A stretch of 64,000 bases of DNA from Candidatus Microbacterium colombiense (GTDB lineage: Bacteria > Actinomycetota > Actinomycetes > Actinomycetales > Microbacteriaceae): contig CP119308.1 in NCBI GenBank assembly GCA_029203165.1, forward strand, positions 1,364,001 to 1,428,000, in the 5' to 3' direction. The notes under the pieces are model-generated. The model was not told the DNA's origin. It made no database searches and saw only the letters and a list, made by a program, of their open reading frames with translations. Shown here piece after piece: positions 35,086 to 44,249 of this stretch. Each line of letters begins with the position of its first letter. Position 1 is the stretch's first letter. A program made the position numbers and the translations under genes.

Positions 35086-35778
35086 ATGATCCGGACCGCG
35101 CGTCTCCACGCTCTGACCGAGTCGCTGCGCCGGGCGGGGACCCGCGGCCGCACGGCGCAGCAGCTTGCCGATGAGTTCGAGGTGACGGTCCGCACGATCA
35201 AGCGCGACATCTCCGCGCTCGAGGCGAGCGGTCTCCCGGTGTGGGGGCGCACCGGACCCGGTGGGGGCTATGGGCTGACGGAGAGGCATCGTCTGCCGCC
35301 CGTGAATCTGACCGCCGGACAAGCCCTCGCTCTCAACGCCGCCGTCGCCACCGCTGCGCACGCTCCGTTCTCCGACGCGGCGCGCGCATCGATCCGCAAG
35401 GTGCTCGACGTGCTCGACCCTGTCACCCGCCGAAGAGCCGCCGAGCTCTCGGATCGCGTCTGGGTCGACGTCGGCCCCTCGGCCGAACGACGCGTGATGA
35501 CAGCGCTCGAGCACGCCATCGTCGAGCAGCTCACCGTGAACATCTCCTACATCGACGCCGAGGACCGGGCCACACGACGCGAGGTCGAGCCGATGATCTT
35601 CGCCTTCACCGCCGGTCAGTGGTACCTCATCGCCTGGTGCAGACTTCGTGCGGGCATCCGTTGGTTCGCCCTGACCAGGATCCATCGCGCGACCGTCACC
35701 CGTCGACTGTGCACGGGCCATCAGATCGCAGAGATCGGCGAACCGCCGGCATCCGCACGCTCCGTGCACCACGCGTGA
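35086..35778 (+). CDS. WYL-domain HTH transcriptional regulator
   Basis: A 230-residue regulator. The N-terminal winged helix (about 1-60) reads RTAQQLADEFEVTVRTIKRD, followed by the typical wing GLPVWGRTGPGGGYGL. The WYL domain occupies about 130-205 (EVEPMIFAFTAGQWYLIAWC, with the W-Y-L triplet). WYL proteins sense ligands, often nucleic-acid-like, or act in catabolic control. Its divergence from the alpha/beta hydrolase suggests that gene as target. The start has no strong ribosome site but fits leaderless translation. Confidence 0.88.
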   Translation: MIRTARLHALTESLRRAGTRGRTAQQLADEFEVTVRTIKRDISALEASGLPVWGRTGPGGGYGLTERHRLPPVNLTAGQALALNAAVATAAHAPFSDAARASIRKVLDVLDPVTRRRAAELSDRVWVDVGPSAERRVMTALEHAIVEQLTVNISYIDAEDRATRREVEPMIFAFTAGQWYLIAWCRLRAGIRWFALTRIHRATVTRRLCTGHQIAEIGEPPASARSVHHA

Positions 35779-35818
35779 CCGGTCGGGCGCGCCCGAGCGG
35801 GAGGAAAAGGACCGAGCC

Positions 35819-37117
35819 TCAGCGCAGGTCGTATACGCGCTTGTACTTGCCCTCGCTGCGGGGCAGGCTTCCCGGTTCCTCCAGATGTACGTCGACGGTC
35901 GTGCCGATGTGCACCTTGATGCGCTGCTGCAACACCGCGGCCGCCGCCTCGCACACTTCCCGTTCGAGCTGCGGATGCCGTTCGATTCGCACGGTCAGGG
36001 AGTCCATCCGGCCTTCGCGCCGCAGCTCCAGCACGAAGTGCGGTGTGAGCGTCTCGATGCCCATCACGAGTTCCTCGATCTGCGTCGGGAACAGGTTCAC
36101 GCCGCGCAGGATGATCATGTCGTCGTTGCGCCCCGTGATCTTCTCGATCCGCCGCGCGGCCGGGAACGTCGTACCGGGGAGCAGACGGGTGAGGTCGCGC
36201 GTGCGGTAGCGGATCACCGGGAACGCCTCCTTCGTGAGCGAGGTGAAGACGAGTTCCCCGAGCTCGCCGTCGGCCACCGGATCGCCCGATTCGGCATCGA
36301 TCGTCTCGGGGAGGAAGTGGTCCTCCCAGACGTGCGGGCCGTCCTTGGTGAGCACGCTCTCGCTCGCCACCCCCGGTCCCATCACCTCGCTGAGCCCGTA
36401 GATGTCGACCGCGTCGAGGTTCATCCTCCGCTCGATCTCGCGGCGCATCTCGTTCGTCCAGGGCTCCGCCCCGAGCACGGCGATGCGCAGCGAGGTCGTG
36501 CGGGGGTCGATACCCGCCTCCTCCAGCGCATCGGCGATCGTGAGCAGGTAGCTCGGGGTGCACAGGATCGCGTCCGGCTCGAAGTCGCGGATCATCTGCA
36601 CCTGGCGCGCTGTCTGTCCGCCCGACATCGGGATCACGGTCGCGCCGAGCCGCTCGATCCCCGCGTGCGCACCCAGGCCGCCCGTGAACAGGCCGTATCC
36701 GTAGGCGTTGTGCACGCGCATCCCTGGACGGATGCCGGCGGCATGGAGCGAGCGAGCCACCAGATCGGCCCAGCGCTCGAGGTCACCCTGCGTGTAGGCG
36801 ACGACGGTCGGACGTCCGGTCGTTCCCGACGAAGCGTGTACCCGCCGCACATCGGCCATCGGCACCGCGACCATGCCGAACGGGTACGTCTCGCGCAGAT
36901 CGGCCTTGGTCGTGAACGGCAGCAGGCGGATGTCGTCGAGCGTGCGGATGTCGTCGGGCGTGACGCCGTGCTCCGTGAAGCGGCGACGGTAGTGCGGCAC
37001 GTTCTCGTACGCGTGGCGCACGGTCCACTGCAGGCGGTGCAGCTGCAGCTCTGCGAGTTCCGTCCGCGAATGCAGCACGGAATCGCCGGTGCCGGTCGGC
37101 AGTTCGATCGTCGTCAT
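35819..37117 (-). CDS. paaK: Phenylacetate-CoA ligase
   Basis: The ATG at 37117, five bases after AAGGAG, gives 432 residues, standard for PaaK; the reading to 37180 adds 21 codons without a site. It is an AMP-forming ligase: VRRVHASSGTTGRPTVVAYT (P-loop), SLRIAVLGAEPWTNEM, VDIYGLSEVMGPGVASE, FPVIRYRTRDLTRLLPG, and the C-terminal hinge ITGRNDDMIILRGVNLFPTQ. It activates phenylacetate to phenylacetyl-CoA, the first step of the pathway. It is monocistronic here, convergent with the WYL gene and divergent from the aldehyde dehydrogenase. No copy of the GACCG-N-TCGTT operator was found in its 225-bp upstream region. Confidence 0.93.
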   Translation of the reverse strand: MTTIELPTGTGDSVLHSRTELAELQLHRLQWTVRHAYENVPHYRRRFTEHGVTPDDIRTLDDIRLLPFTTKADLRETYPFGMVAVPMADVRRVHASSGTTGRPTVVAYTQGDLERWADLVARSLHAAGIRPGMRVHNAYGYGLFTGGLGAHAGIERLGATVIPMSGGQTARQVQMIRDFEPDAILCTPSYLLTIADALEEAGIDPRTTSLRIAVLGAEPWTNEMRREIERRMNLDAVDIYGLSEVMGPGVASESVLTKDGPHVWEDHFLPETIDAESGDPVADGELGELVFTSLTKEAFPVIRYRTRDLTRLLPGTTFPAARRIEKITGRNDDMIILRGVNLFPTQIEELVMGIETLTPHFVLELRREGRMDSLTVRIERHPQLEREVCEAAAAVLQQRIKVHIGTTVDVHLEEPGSLPRSEGKYKRVYDLR

Positions 37118-37298
37118 CGTGACTCCTTCATCACCTTCCCCGGCCCGCAGCGGTGCGGGCACAGGGTGCTTCATCGTCATCTCATCAATCCCTCACGAGC
37201 CTCGGTTCGCGGCGTGCGTACGTGCCTGTGCCCGATGCGCACGATGGCCCGATTTCGAGGCCCGTGACCTGTACGCGTCGCGGGAGCCGCTCTTAGGC

Positions 37299-37312
37299 TC
37301 CGGATAACCGGA
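37299..37312. promoter_or_regulatory. Short palindrome before the aldehyde dehydrogenase gene
   Basis: TCCGG-ATAA-CCGGA, a perfect palindrome in its arms, lies 31 bp before the GTG start at 37343 in the 225-bp gap between paaK and the dehydrogenase. It is placed as an operator would be, but no matching regulator is identified. The rest of the gap (37118-37298) shows nothing else convincing. Confidence 0.3.
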
Positions 37313-37342
37313 CAGAGCAGTCCGCGCAATGAGGAGGATGCT

Positions 37343-38770
37343 GTGACCACGACAACGACCACCGCCACGACGACGACGATCCTGGAAGCCGTCGGCGTGC
37401 CCGAGAGCGTGGGCCGCGCGATCCCGGATGCCGCCACGAGAGAGACCATCGGCTACGCGCCGGTGCATACGGTCGCCGATCTGAACGACGCGGTCGCGGC
37501 CGCTCGTGCGGCGCAGCCGACCTGGGCCGCGCTCGGTCACGCAGAGCGCAGCCGCATCCTGAACGCGATCGCGGACGACATCGAGGCGCACAGCGAGGAG
37601 CTTGCGGTGCTGCTCTCGCGGGAGCAGGGCAAGCCGCTGAACGGCCCCAACGCCCGCTTCGAGGTGGGCGCCTGCGCGCTGTGGACCCGCACGGCCGCCG
37701 ACACCCCGATCGAGCCGGAGGTCGTGTTCGAGGCCGGAGAGTCCCGCGCCGAGGTGCATTACGAGCCGCTGGGCGTGGTCGGTGCGATCGGTCCGTGGAA
37801 CTGGCCCATGATGATCACGGTCTGGCAGATCGCCCCGTCGCTGCGGATGGGCAACACCGTCGTGGTGAAGCCCAGCGAGTACACCCCGCTGTCGGTGCTC
37901 GCGCTGGCCGAGATCTACAACCGGCACCTGCCCGAGGGTGTGCTCACCGTGATCTCCGGAGACCGCGAGGTCGGTGCGGCCATCGCAGCGCATCCCGATC
38001 TCGACAAGATCATGTTCACCGGGTCGACGGCCACCGGTCGCCGCATCGTCGAGGCCTCGGCGGGGAGCCTCGCGCGCCTCACGCTCGAACTCGGCGGCAA
38101 CGACGCGGGGATCATCCTGCCCGGCACCGACATCGAGGCGATCGCCGAGAACCTGTTCTGGGGCATCTTCATCAACACCGGGCAGACCTGCGCGGCACTC
38201 AAGCGCCTCTACGTGCACGATTCGCAGTATGACCAGGTCGTCGACACGCTGGCCAACCTGGCGAGGACCATGCCGCTCGGCAACGGCCTCTACGAGGGCA
38301 ACGTGCTCGGACCGCTGCAGAACGAGAAGCAGTTCGACATCGTCACAGGTCTCGTCGACGACGCCAGAGCCAACGGGGCGCGGATCGTTGCCGGAGGGGC
38401 CGCCGCCCCCGAGCACGGTCCGCTGTTCTATCAGACCACCGTCGTCGCCGACATCTCCGACGGGGCGCGCCTGGTCGACGAGGAGCAGTTCGGCCCGGTC
38501 ATCCCGGTCATCCGCTATTCCGATGTCGATGATGCCGTGCGCCGCGCCAACGATTCGACGCAGGGCTTGGGCGCATCGGTGTGGTCGCAGGATGTCGAGG
38601 CCGCGACCGAGATCGCCCGGCGCGTGCAGGCCGGCACCGTGTGGATCAACCAGCACGGGGCGATCAACCCGCACGTGCCGTTCGGCGGCATCAAGGCGTC
38701 GGGCTACGGACAGGAGTTCGGAGTCGCAGGGCTGAAGGCGGTGTCGGCGCCCAAGGTCATCCAGCGCTGA
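37343..38770 (+). CDS. NAD(P)-dependent aldehyde dehydrogenase (paralogue 1)
   Basis: A 475-residue aldehyde dehydrogenase with GTG start preceded by GAGGAGG. The first dozen residues are almost all Thr (MTTTTTTATTTT), an unusual low-complexity start. The core has LSREQGKPLNGPNARFE, VGAIGPWNWPMMITVWQIAP, LTLELGGNDAGIILPG (Glu) and NTGQTCAALKRLYV (nucleophile Cys), and VPFGGIKASGYGQEFGV near the end. It is closely related to the copy at 58844-60280. Substrate unknown; the paa neighbours suggest phenylacetaldehyde to phenylacetate as one candidate, which would feed PaaK (inference). Confidence 0.85.
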   Translation: MTTTTTTATTTTILEAVGVPESVGRAIPDAATRETIGYAPVHTVADLNDAVAAARAAQPTWAALGHAERSRILNAIADDIEAHSEELAVLLSREQGKPLNGPNARFEVGACALWTRTAADTPIEPEVVFEAGESRAEVHYEPLGVVGAIGPWNWPMMITVWQIAPSLRMGNTVVVKPSEYTPLSVLALAEIYNRHLPEGVLTVISGDREVGAAIAAHPDLDKIMFTGSTATGRRIVEASAGSLARLTLELGGNDAGIILPGTDIEAIAENLFWGIFINTGQTCAALKRLYVHDSQYDQVVDTLANLARTMPLGNGLYEGNVLGPLQNEKQFDIVTGLVDDARANGARIVAGGAAAPEHGPLFYQTTVVADISDGARLVDEEQFGPVIPVIRYSDVDDAVRRANDSTQGLGASVWSQDVEAATEIARRVQAGTVWINQHGAINPHVPFGGIKASGYGQEFGVAGLKAVSAPKVIQR

Positions 38771-38843
38771 GGGTCGGAGGCGCGAGAGGGCGGAGGGATC
38801 ACTCCCTCTGCCCTCTCGCTGTACCCGCGCGATCCGCACCGGG

Positions 38844-39242
38844 TCACTCCGCCGGGCGTCGGTCCGTGGTGAGCGAGCGGCCGCGCACCTCGGCGACCAC
38901 GTCGCCGGTGTCGTCCGTGACGGTGATGTCGTAGACCCCGGCGCGGCCGACGACCGTGCGGCGGCGGGCATGCGCGGTCAGCCGCTGTCCGGCGGTCGTC
39001 GACTTCACGAACACGATGTCGGCGCCGGCCGCGACCGTGACCCGCTCATCCTCGTTGCAGGCGATCGCGAAGGCCGTGTCGGCGAGTGTGAACACGAAGC
39101 CGCCGTGCGTGATGGCGTGGCCGTTGACCATGTCGTCCCGCACCAGCATCGACACCACGGCGTCGCCGGGCTCGTCCTTCTCGACGGTCATCCCGAGCAG
39201 CATCGAAGCGCGGTCGCGCTGCATCATCGGACGCATGGTCAC
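38844..39242 (-). CDS. paaI: Phenylacetic-acid pathway hotdog thioesterase
   Basis: A 132-residue hotdog-fold protein. AITHGGFVFTLADTAFAIAC is the PaaI signature, with HGG and the catalytic Asp region, and GADIVFVKSTTAGQRLTAHA follows. PaaI removes CoA from dead-end hydroxyphenylacetyl-CoA products and so frees CoA. It overlaps paaZ by four bases and is the last gene of the minus-strand paaJ-F-H-Z-I operon. Confidence 0.9.
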   Translation of the reverse strand: MTMRPMMQRDRASMLLGMTVEKDEPGDAVVSMLVRDDMVNGHAITHGGFVFTLADTAFAIACNEDERVTVAAGADIVFVKSTTAGQRLTAHARRRTVVGRAGVYDITVTDDTGDVVAEVRGRSLTTDRRPAE

Positions 39243-41332
39243 GCGGCCGCGCCGGTCGTCGAGGAGGCGTCCGCGGAGGCGAGTTCCTTGGCGACCAGCG
39301 TCAGCACGTCATACTCGGCCACGACCTCATCGCGCTCGTTGCGGATCACCGCGTCCCAGCGCACCTCGCCGTATTCGTCGGTCTCGCGCGGGGTGATCTG
39401 CTTCGCCGTCAGCGCCACGCGGATGCGGTCTCCCGGCGACACCGGCGTGATGAAGCGCAGGTTCTCGAGCCCGGAGTTGGCGAGCACGGGTCCGGGGGCC
39501 GGGTCGACGAAGAGTCCGGCGGCCCAGGACACGAGCAGGTAGCCGTGCGCGACCCTGCCGGGGAAGAACGGGTTCGCGGCCGCCGCAGTCTCGTCCATGT
39601 GGGCGTAGAACGTGTCGCCGGTGAAGTGCGCGAAGGTCTCGATGTCGGCGAGGGTGACCTCGCGCTCGGCGGAGTCGACACGGTCGCCGATGCGCAGTTC
39701 TGCCAGCGACTTACGGAACGGGTGCGTGCCCGTGGCATCGGCATCCGCACCGGCGTGCCACACCCCGGTGATCGCGGTCAGCATGCGGGGAGAGCCCTGT
39801 ACGGCGGTGCGCTGCATGTAGTGCAGCACGGCCCGGATACCGCCGAGCTCCTCGCCGCCGCCCGCGCGGCCGGGGCCTCCATGCACCAAGTGCGGCACCG
39901 GGGCTCCGTGACCGGTGGAGCTGCGCGCATCGTCGCGGTCGAGGAACAGCACGCGGCCGTTGAACGCACCGATGCGGGTGATCAGCTCGGCTGCCGTCTG
40001 CGGATCGTGCGTCGCGACACTGGTCACGAGTGACCCTCCGCCGCGTCCGACCAGCTCGGCCGCTTCGGCGAGCGCGGAGTAGGTGATCACGCTCGTGACC
40101 GGTCCGAACGCCTCGATCTCATGCGCGGCATCCGGGGCGGCGCCGTCGAAGCCGATCACGATCGGCGACAGGAAGGCACCGTCTTCTGCGGCGCCCACGG
40201 TGCCGTCTGCCCGCGTGACATCCGGGCGCTCGGTCGAGCCGATCAGCAGCGTGCCACCGGCATCCTGGAGCACGCCGACCTGGTGCAGCACCTCGTCGCG
40301 CTGGGCGACCGACACCAGCGGTCCCAGCGTGACACCCTCGGCGCGCGGGTCGCCGATCACGACGCGCGCAGTGATGCTCGCCTGCAGCGCCGCGACCACA
40401 TCGTCGCGGGAGCCCGCAGGTACGATCGCCCGGCGGATCGCGGTGCACTTCTGGCCGGCCTTGGTCGTGAGCTCGACCATCAGCTGGCGCACGTAGGCGT
40501 CGAACTCGGGGGTGCCGGCGACGGCATCCGGTGCGAGCACCGAGGCGTTGATCGAGTCCGTTTCGCTCGTGAACCGCACGGCCGGGTCGACCTGGGCGCG
40601 CAGCTTGGCGGCGGTCGTCGCGCTGCCGGTGAAGCCGACGGTGTCGCCGAGCATGAGCCGACCGAGCAGGTCGTGCACCCCGCCGCTGAGCAGCTGCAGA
40701 GAACCGGCGGGCAGCAGCCCGGAGTCGACCAGGATGCGCACCCACGCCTCCGCCACGTAGGCGGTGGGGGTGGCGGGCTTGACGATCGACGGCACGCCCG
40801 CGAGGAAGGCGGGGGCGAACTTCTCCAGCGCTCCCCACATCGGGAAGTTGAACGCGTTGATCTGCAGCGCGGCGCCGGGCAGGCGCGTGTAGATGTGGCG
40901 GCCGAGGAACGAGCCGTCCTTTGAGAGCGGCTCGATGGCGCCGTCGAGGTACACCTGGGAGTTCGGCATCTCCCGTCGGCCCTTGGAGGAGTACGTGAAC
41001 AGCACGCCGATGCCGCCGTCGATGTCGTTGAGCGAGTCGCGCCTGGTCGATCCGGAGCGCGCCGACAGCTCGTAGAGCTCTTCCTTGCGCGCCGTGAGCT
41101 CGATCGCGAACTGCTTGAGCAGCACGGCACGCTGGTGGAAGGTCAACGCGCCGAGGCTCTGCTGCCCGACCGTCCGGGCGTGCTGGAGCACAGCCTCGAC
41201 GTCGAGTCCGCGGGTGCTCACGGTGGACACGGTCTCGCCGGTCGACGCGTCGCGCACGAGGGCAGCATCAGAGTCCGTCTCGGGCGCCCACCAGGCGTCG
41301 CCGACATAGCTGGGCAGGATCGCAGCGGTCAT
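39239..41332 (-). CDS. paaZ: Bifunctional oxepin-CoA hydrolase / 3-oxo-5,6-dehydrosuberyl-CoA semialdehyde dehydrogenase
   Basis: A 697-residue fusion of normal PaaZ length. The aldehyde dehydrogenase half (about 1-520) starts LPSYVGDAWWAPETDSDAAL and has VKPATPTAYVAEAWVRILVD, the Glu in VRFTSETDSINASVL, and the nucleophile Cys in TTKAGQKCTAIRRAIVP. The C-terminal MaoC-type hotdog hydratase (about 545-690) has FAHFTGDTFYAHMDETAAAA and FFPGRVAHGYLLVSWAAGLF with the D-x4-H catalytic pair. It opens the oxepin ring and oxidises the resulting aldehyde. The start overlaps paaH by four bases. Confidence 0.93.
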   Translation of the reverse strand: MTAAILPSYVGDAWWAPETDSDAALVRDASTGETVSTVSTRGLDVEAVLQHARTVGQQSLGALTFHQRAVLLKQFAIELTARKEELYELSARSGSTRRDSLNDIDGGIGVLFTYSSKGRREMPNSQVYLDGAIEPLSKDGSFLGRHIYTRLPGAALQINAFNFPMWGALEKFAPAFLAGVPSIVKPATPTAYVAEAWVRILVDSGLLPAGSLQLLSGGVHDLLGRLMLGDTVGFTGSATTAAKLRAQVDPAVRFTSETDSINASVLAPDAVAGTPEFDAYVRQLMVELTTKAGQKCTAIRRAIVPAGSRDDVVAALQASITARVVIGDPRAEGVTLGPLVSVAQRDEVLHQVGVLQDAGGTLLIGSTERPDVTRADGTVGAAEDGAFLSPIVIGFDGAAPDAAHEIEAFGPVTSVITYSALAEAAELVGRGGGSLVTSVATHDPQTAAELITRIGAFNGRVLFLDRDDARSSTGHGAPVPHLVHGGPGRAGGGEELGGIRAVLHYMQRTAVQGSPRMLTAITGVWHAGADADATGTHPFRKSLAELRIGDRVDSAEREVTLADIETFAHFTGDTFYAHMDETAAAANPFFPGRVAHGYLLVSWAAGLFVDPAPGPVLANSGLENLRFITPVSPGDRIRVALTAKQITPRETDEYGEVRWDAVIRNERDEVVAEYDVLTLVAKELASADASSTTGAAA

Positions 41333-42186
41333 CTCTCGTCACTCCAGTCGTAGAATCCTCGGCCGCTCTTGCGGCCCAGCTGTCCGTCTTCCACCATCCG
41401 ACGCAGCAGCGCGGGCGGCGCGAAGCGCTCGCCGAAGGCGCGCTCCAGCTCTTCCGCGATGCCGAGCCGCACGTCGAGCCCGACGACGTCGGTCGTTCGC
41501 AACGGGCCGGTGGGATGTCGGTACCCGAGCTCCATGGCCGCGTCGATGTCGGCGGCCGAGGCCACTCCCTCTTCCAGCATCCGGATGGCCTCGAGCGCGA
41601 GCATCACACCGAGGCGGCTGGACGCGAAGCCGGGGGTGTCGCGCACGACGACCGCGGTCTTGCCGAGCTCGGCGACCCAATCGCGCAGTGTGTCGACGAG
41701 GGAGGACAGCGTCTGTGCGCCGATCACGACCTCGATCAGCGTCGACGAGGGCACCGGGTTGAAGAAGTGCATCCCGAGAAAGCGCTCGGGGGCGGAGAGA
41801 TCCCCGGCGAGCTCGGAGATCGAGATCGAGGAGGTGTTCGTGGCGAGCATCGCGTCTCCCGCGATGACGGCCTCGATGCGAGACAGCGCCTCCGCCTTGA
41901 GTGCCCGGTCCTCGGGCACGGCCTCGACGACCAGGCCCGCCTGGGCGAAGTCGCCCACCGAGGTTCCGACCGTCAACGCAGAGGTGAGATCGTCGAGCGA
42001 GAGCGCGACGCCGCCGCGGGAGACAGACTGCTTCAGGCTCGTCTCGATGCGCCCGCGTGCAGCCTCTGCCGAATCCTCATCGCGCTCGACGACGTGCACG
42101 TGGGTACCCGAGAGCAGGAATGCGTGGGCGATCCCCGCGCCCATGCGACCTCCGCCGAGCACTCCGACGTTGCGTGGAAGGGTCAT
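41329..42186 (-). CDS. paaH: 3-Hydroxyacyl-CoA dehydrogenase
   Basis: A 285-residue 3-hydroxyacyl-CoA dehydrogenase. The NAD motif is NVGVLGGGRMGAGIAHAFLL (residues 5-24), the catalytic His is in FLGMHFFNPVPSSTLIEVVI with the downstream Glu, and GFASSRLGVMLALEAIRMLE begins the C-terminal helical domain. It oxidises the 3-hydroxyadipyl-CoA-type intermediate of phenylacetate breakdown. Four-base overlaps on both sides tie it to paaF and paaZ. Confidence 0.9.
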   Translation of the reverse strand: MTLPRNVGVLGGGRMGAGIAHAFLLSGTHVHVVERDEDSAEAARGRIETSLKQSVSRGGVALSLDDLTSALTVGTSVGDFAQAGLVVEAVPEDRALKAEALSRIEAVIAGDAMLATNTSSISISELAGDLSAPERFLGMHFFNPVPSSTLIEVVIGAQTLSSLVDTLRDWVAELGKTAVVVRDTPGFASSRLGVMLALEAIRMLEEGVASAADIDAAMELGYRHPTGPLRTTDVVGLDVRLGIAEELERAFGERFAPPALLRRMVEDGQLGRKSGRGFYDWSDER

Positions 42187-42944
42187 CGGCTCTTCTTCCT
42201 CTCCAGGAACGCGGTCATCCGCTCGTGCTTGTCCTGGCTGTCGAACAGCTCAGCCTGCACGTCTCCCACAATGCCGAGATGCTCGTCAGGAGGCGTGAGC
42301 AGCAGTCGCTTGGTGAGCTCCGTGGCGCGGGCTCCGTTCGCCGCGATGCGGTCGGCCAGAGCGTGCGCGGCGGCGAGCAGATCGTCGGGGTCGTGGAGCG
42401 AGGAGATCAGCCCCCAGGCGTGGGCTTCGTCGCCGTCGAGCACGCGCCCGGTGAGCAGCATTTCGCTCGCGCGGGCGTGGCCGACGATCTCGGGCAGACG
42501 CCAGGTCGCGCCGGCCGCGGCGATGATGCCCAGCCCGGTCTCCGGATTGCCGAAGCGCACGCGGTCAGTGCCGATTCGGATGTCGGCGGCATACGCGAGC
42601 TCCGCGCCTCCGCCCAGGGCGTAGCCGTCGACCGCGGCGATCACGGGCATCGGCAGCCGGCGGATGCGGTCGAACACGGTCGCGTTGATGCTCTTGCGGG
42701 CATCGGCCGCGGTGCGGTCGCGCAGCTGACCGATGTCGGCACCCGACGCGAACACGCCCCCGGCTCCGGTGAGGATCAGGATGCGCGGCGCGGCTTCGAG
42801 GCGGTCGCACAGCGCGTGCAGTTCGTCGACCATCGCCTGGTCGATCGCATTGCGCACCTCGGGGCGGTCGAGCGTCGCGACGACGCGGTCGGCGCCCTCC
42901 TCGAGGCGCACGGCCCGCTTCTGGAGTTCCACGGTCTCAGCCAT
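42183..42944 (-). CDS. paaF: Enoyl-CoA hydratase
   Basis: A 253-residue crotonase. Both hydratase glutamates are present, in ALGGGAELAYAADIRIG and RFGNPETGLGIIAAAG, so it should hydrate 2,3-dehydroadipyl-CoA; contrast with the glutamate-less paaG at 26990. The CoA loop AIDQAMVDELHALCDRLEAA and oxyanion GGVFASGADIGQL are also typical. It overlaps paaJ by eight bases and paaH by four. Confidence 0.88.
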   Translation of the reverse strand: MAETVELQKRAVRLEEGADRVVATLDRPEVRNAIDQAMVDELHALCDRLEAAPRILILTGAGGVFASGADIGQLRDRTAADARKSINATVFDRIRRLPMPVIAAVDGYALGGGAELAYAADIRIGTDRVRFGNPETGLGIIAAAGATWRLPEIVGHARASEMLLTGRVLDGDEAHAWGLISSLHDPDDLLAAAHALADRIAANGARATELTKRLLLTPPDEHLGIVGDVQAELFDSQDKHERMTAFLERKKSR

Positions 42945-44127
42945 CGAGCCGCTCGACGATCATCGCCGTGCCCTGACCGACGCCGACGCACATGGTGGCG
43001 AGGCCGTAGCGGACGTTCTCCCTGGCCAGGCGTCCGAGCAGCGTGACGATCAGGCGTGATCCGCTCGAACCGAGAGGATGACCGAGCGCGATCGCCCCGC
43101 CGTCGACGTTCACGATCGCGGGATCGAGCCCGAGACGGCGGATGCTGGCGAGCGACTGCGAGGCGAACGCCTCATTGAGCTCGACCGCGCCGATGTCGCC
43201 GATCGTCAGTCCGCTCTTGGCGAGGGCCTTCTCGGACGCGGGGACCGGCCCGAGTCCCATGATCTCGGGGGCGAGGGCCGCAGTCGCCGCAGAGACGATC
43301 CGGGCCAGCGGGCGCAGACCATGGCGCTCGACGGCCTCGGCGCTGGCGACGACGACCGCCGAGGCGCCGTCGTTGAGCGAGCTGGAGTTGCCCGCGGTCA
43401 CCACTTGGCCGCCGGCGACGACGGGACGCAGACCTGCGAGCGCGTCGAGCGAGGTCTCGCGCCGTGGGCCCTCGTCGGTGTCGACGGCGCCACGCGCGGT
43501 CCCCACCGCCACGATCTCCTGCGCGAAACGTCCCGCATCGATCGCCGCGAGTGCGCGCCGGTGGCTCTGCAGGGCGAAGGCGTCGGCATCCTCGCGGGTG
43601 ATGCCGTCGAGGCGGGCGACCTCCTCTGCGGTCTCGGGCATCGAGAGGGTGGCCTTGTCGCGGGCGGCCAGGCGCGGGTTCACGAAGCGCCAGCCGATCG
43701 AGGTGTCGAACGCGTCGCCGGGCTTGGCCCATGCGCGTTCCGGCTTCGCCTGCACCCAGGGAGCCCTGGTCATCGACTCGACACCGCCGGCGACGAGCAG
43801 ATCGGCGTCGCCAGCGCGCACGGCGTTGGCGGCCAGAGCGATCGCCGACATCCCGGAGGCGCAGAGGCGGTTCACCGTGAGCCCAGGCACCGTGTCGGGG
43901 AGGCCGGCGAGCAGCACGGCCATGCGGGCGACGTTTCGGTTGTCCTCGCCGGCCTGGTTGGCGGCGCCGAGGATCACCTCGTCGACCGCGTCAACGGGAA
44001 TGCCGGCGCGGGCGACGGCATCGGCCACCACGAGGGCGGCGAGGTCGTCCGGACGAACTCCAGCGAGGACGCCGCCGTATCGCCCCACCGGGGTACGCGT
44101 GGCGGCGACGAGATATGCCTCGGACAT
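42937..44127 (-). CDS. paaJ: 3-Oxoadipyl-CoA / 3-oxo-5,6-dehydrosuberyl-CoA thiolase
   Basis: The ATG at 44127 is six bases after GAGAGG and gives 396 residues; ATG 44133 two codons earlier is too close to it. The thiolase residues are the nucleophile Cys in LTVNRLCASGMSAIALAAN (near 90), the His in DGGAIALGHPLGSSGSRLIV, and the second Cys in TMCVGVGQGTAMIVE. Cleavage yields acetyl-CoA and succinyl-CoA. It is the first gene of the paaJ-F-H-Z-I operon, divergent from the TetR gene, with the shared operator between them. Confidence 0.9.
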   Translation of the reverse strand: MSEAYLVAATRTPVGRYGGVLAGVRPDDLAALVVADAVARAGIPVDAVDEVILGAANQAGEDNRNVARMAVLLAGLPDTVPGLTVNRLCASGMSAIALAANAVRAGDADLLVAGGVESMTRAPWVQAKPERAWAKPGDAFDTSIGWRFVNPRLAARDKATLSMPETAEEVARLDGITREDADAFALQSHRRALAAIDAGRFAQEIVAVGTARGAVDTDEGPRRETSLDALAGLRPVVAGGQVVTAGNSSSLNDGASAVVVASAEAVERHGLRPLARIVSAATAALAPEIMGLGPVPASEKALAKSGLTIGDIGAVELNEAFASQSLASIRRLGLDPAIVNVDGGAIALGHPLGSSGSRLIVTLLGRLARENVRYGLATMCVGVGQGTAMIVERLDG

Positions 44128-44161
44128 CGTCATCCTCTCGTCCGCCCACAGTGGCGGATAT

Positions 44162-44183
44162 TTGCAGACCGATCGTTCAGGAA
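44162..44183. promoter_or_regulatory. PaaR (TetR-type) operator between paaJ and its regulator
   Basis: A 22-bp element with core GACCGATCGTTC (44167-44178) and outer TT/AA ends. It aligns with the paaA element at 31573-31594 at 16 of 22 positions. It is 34 bp before paaJ and 66 bp before the TetR start, so one site could repress both divergent genes. Confidence 0.65.
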
Positions 44184-44249
44184 TGATCGCAGATCGCGCC
44201 GCGCTTGGCAACCCGACGCGGCGCGCGCGGCCGATGCCAGACTGGGGGC

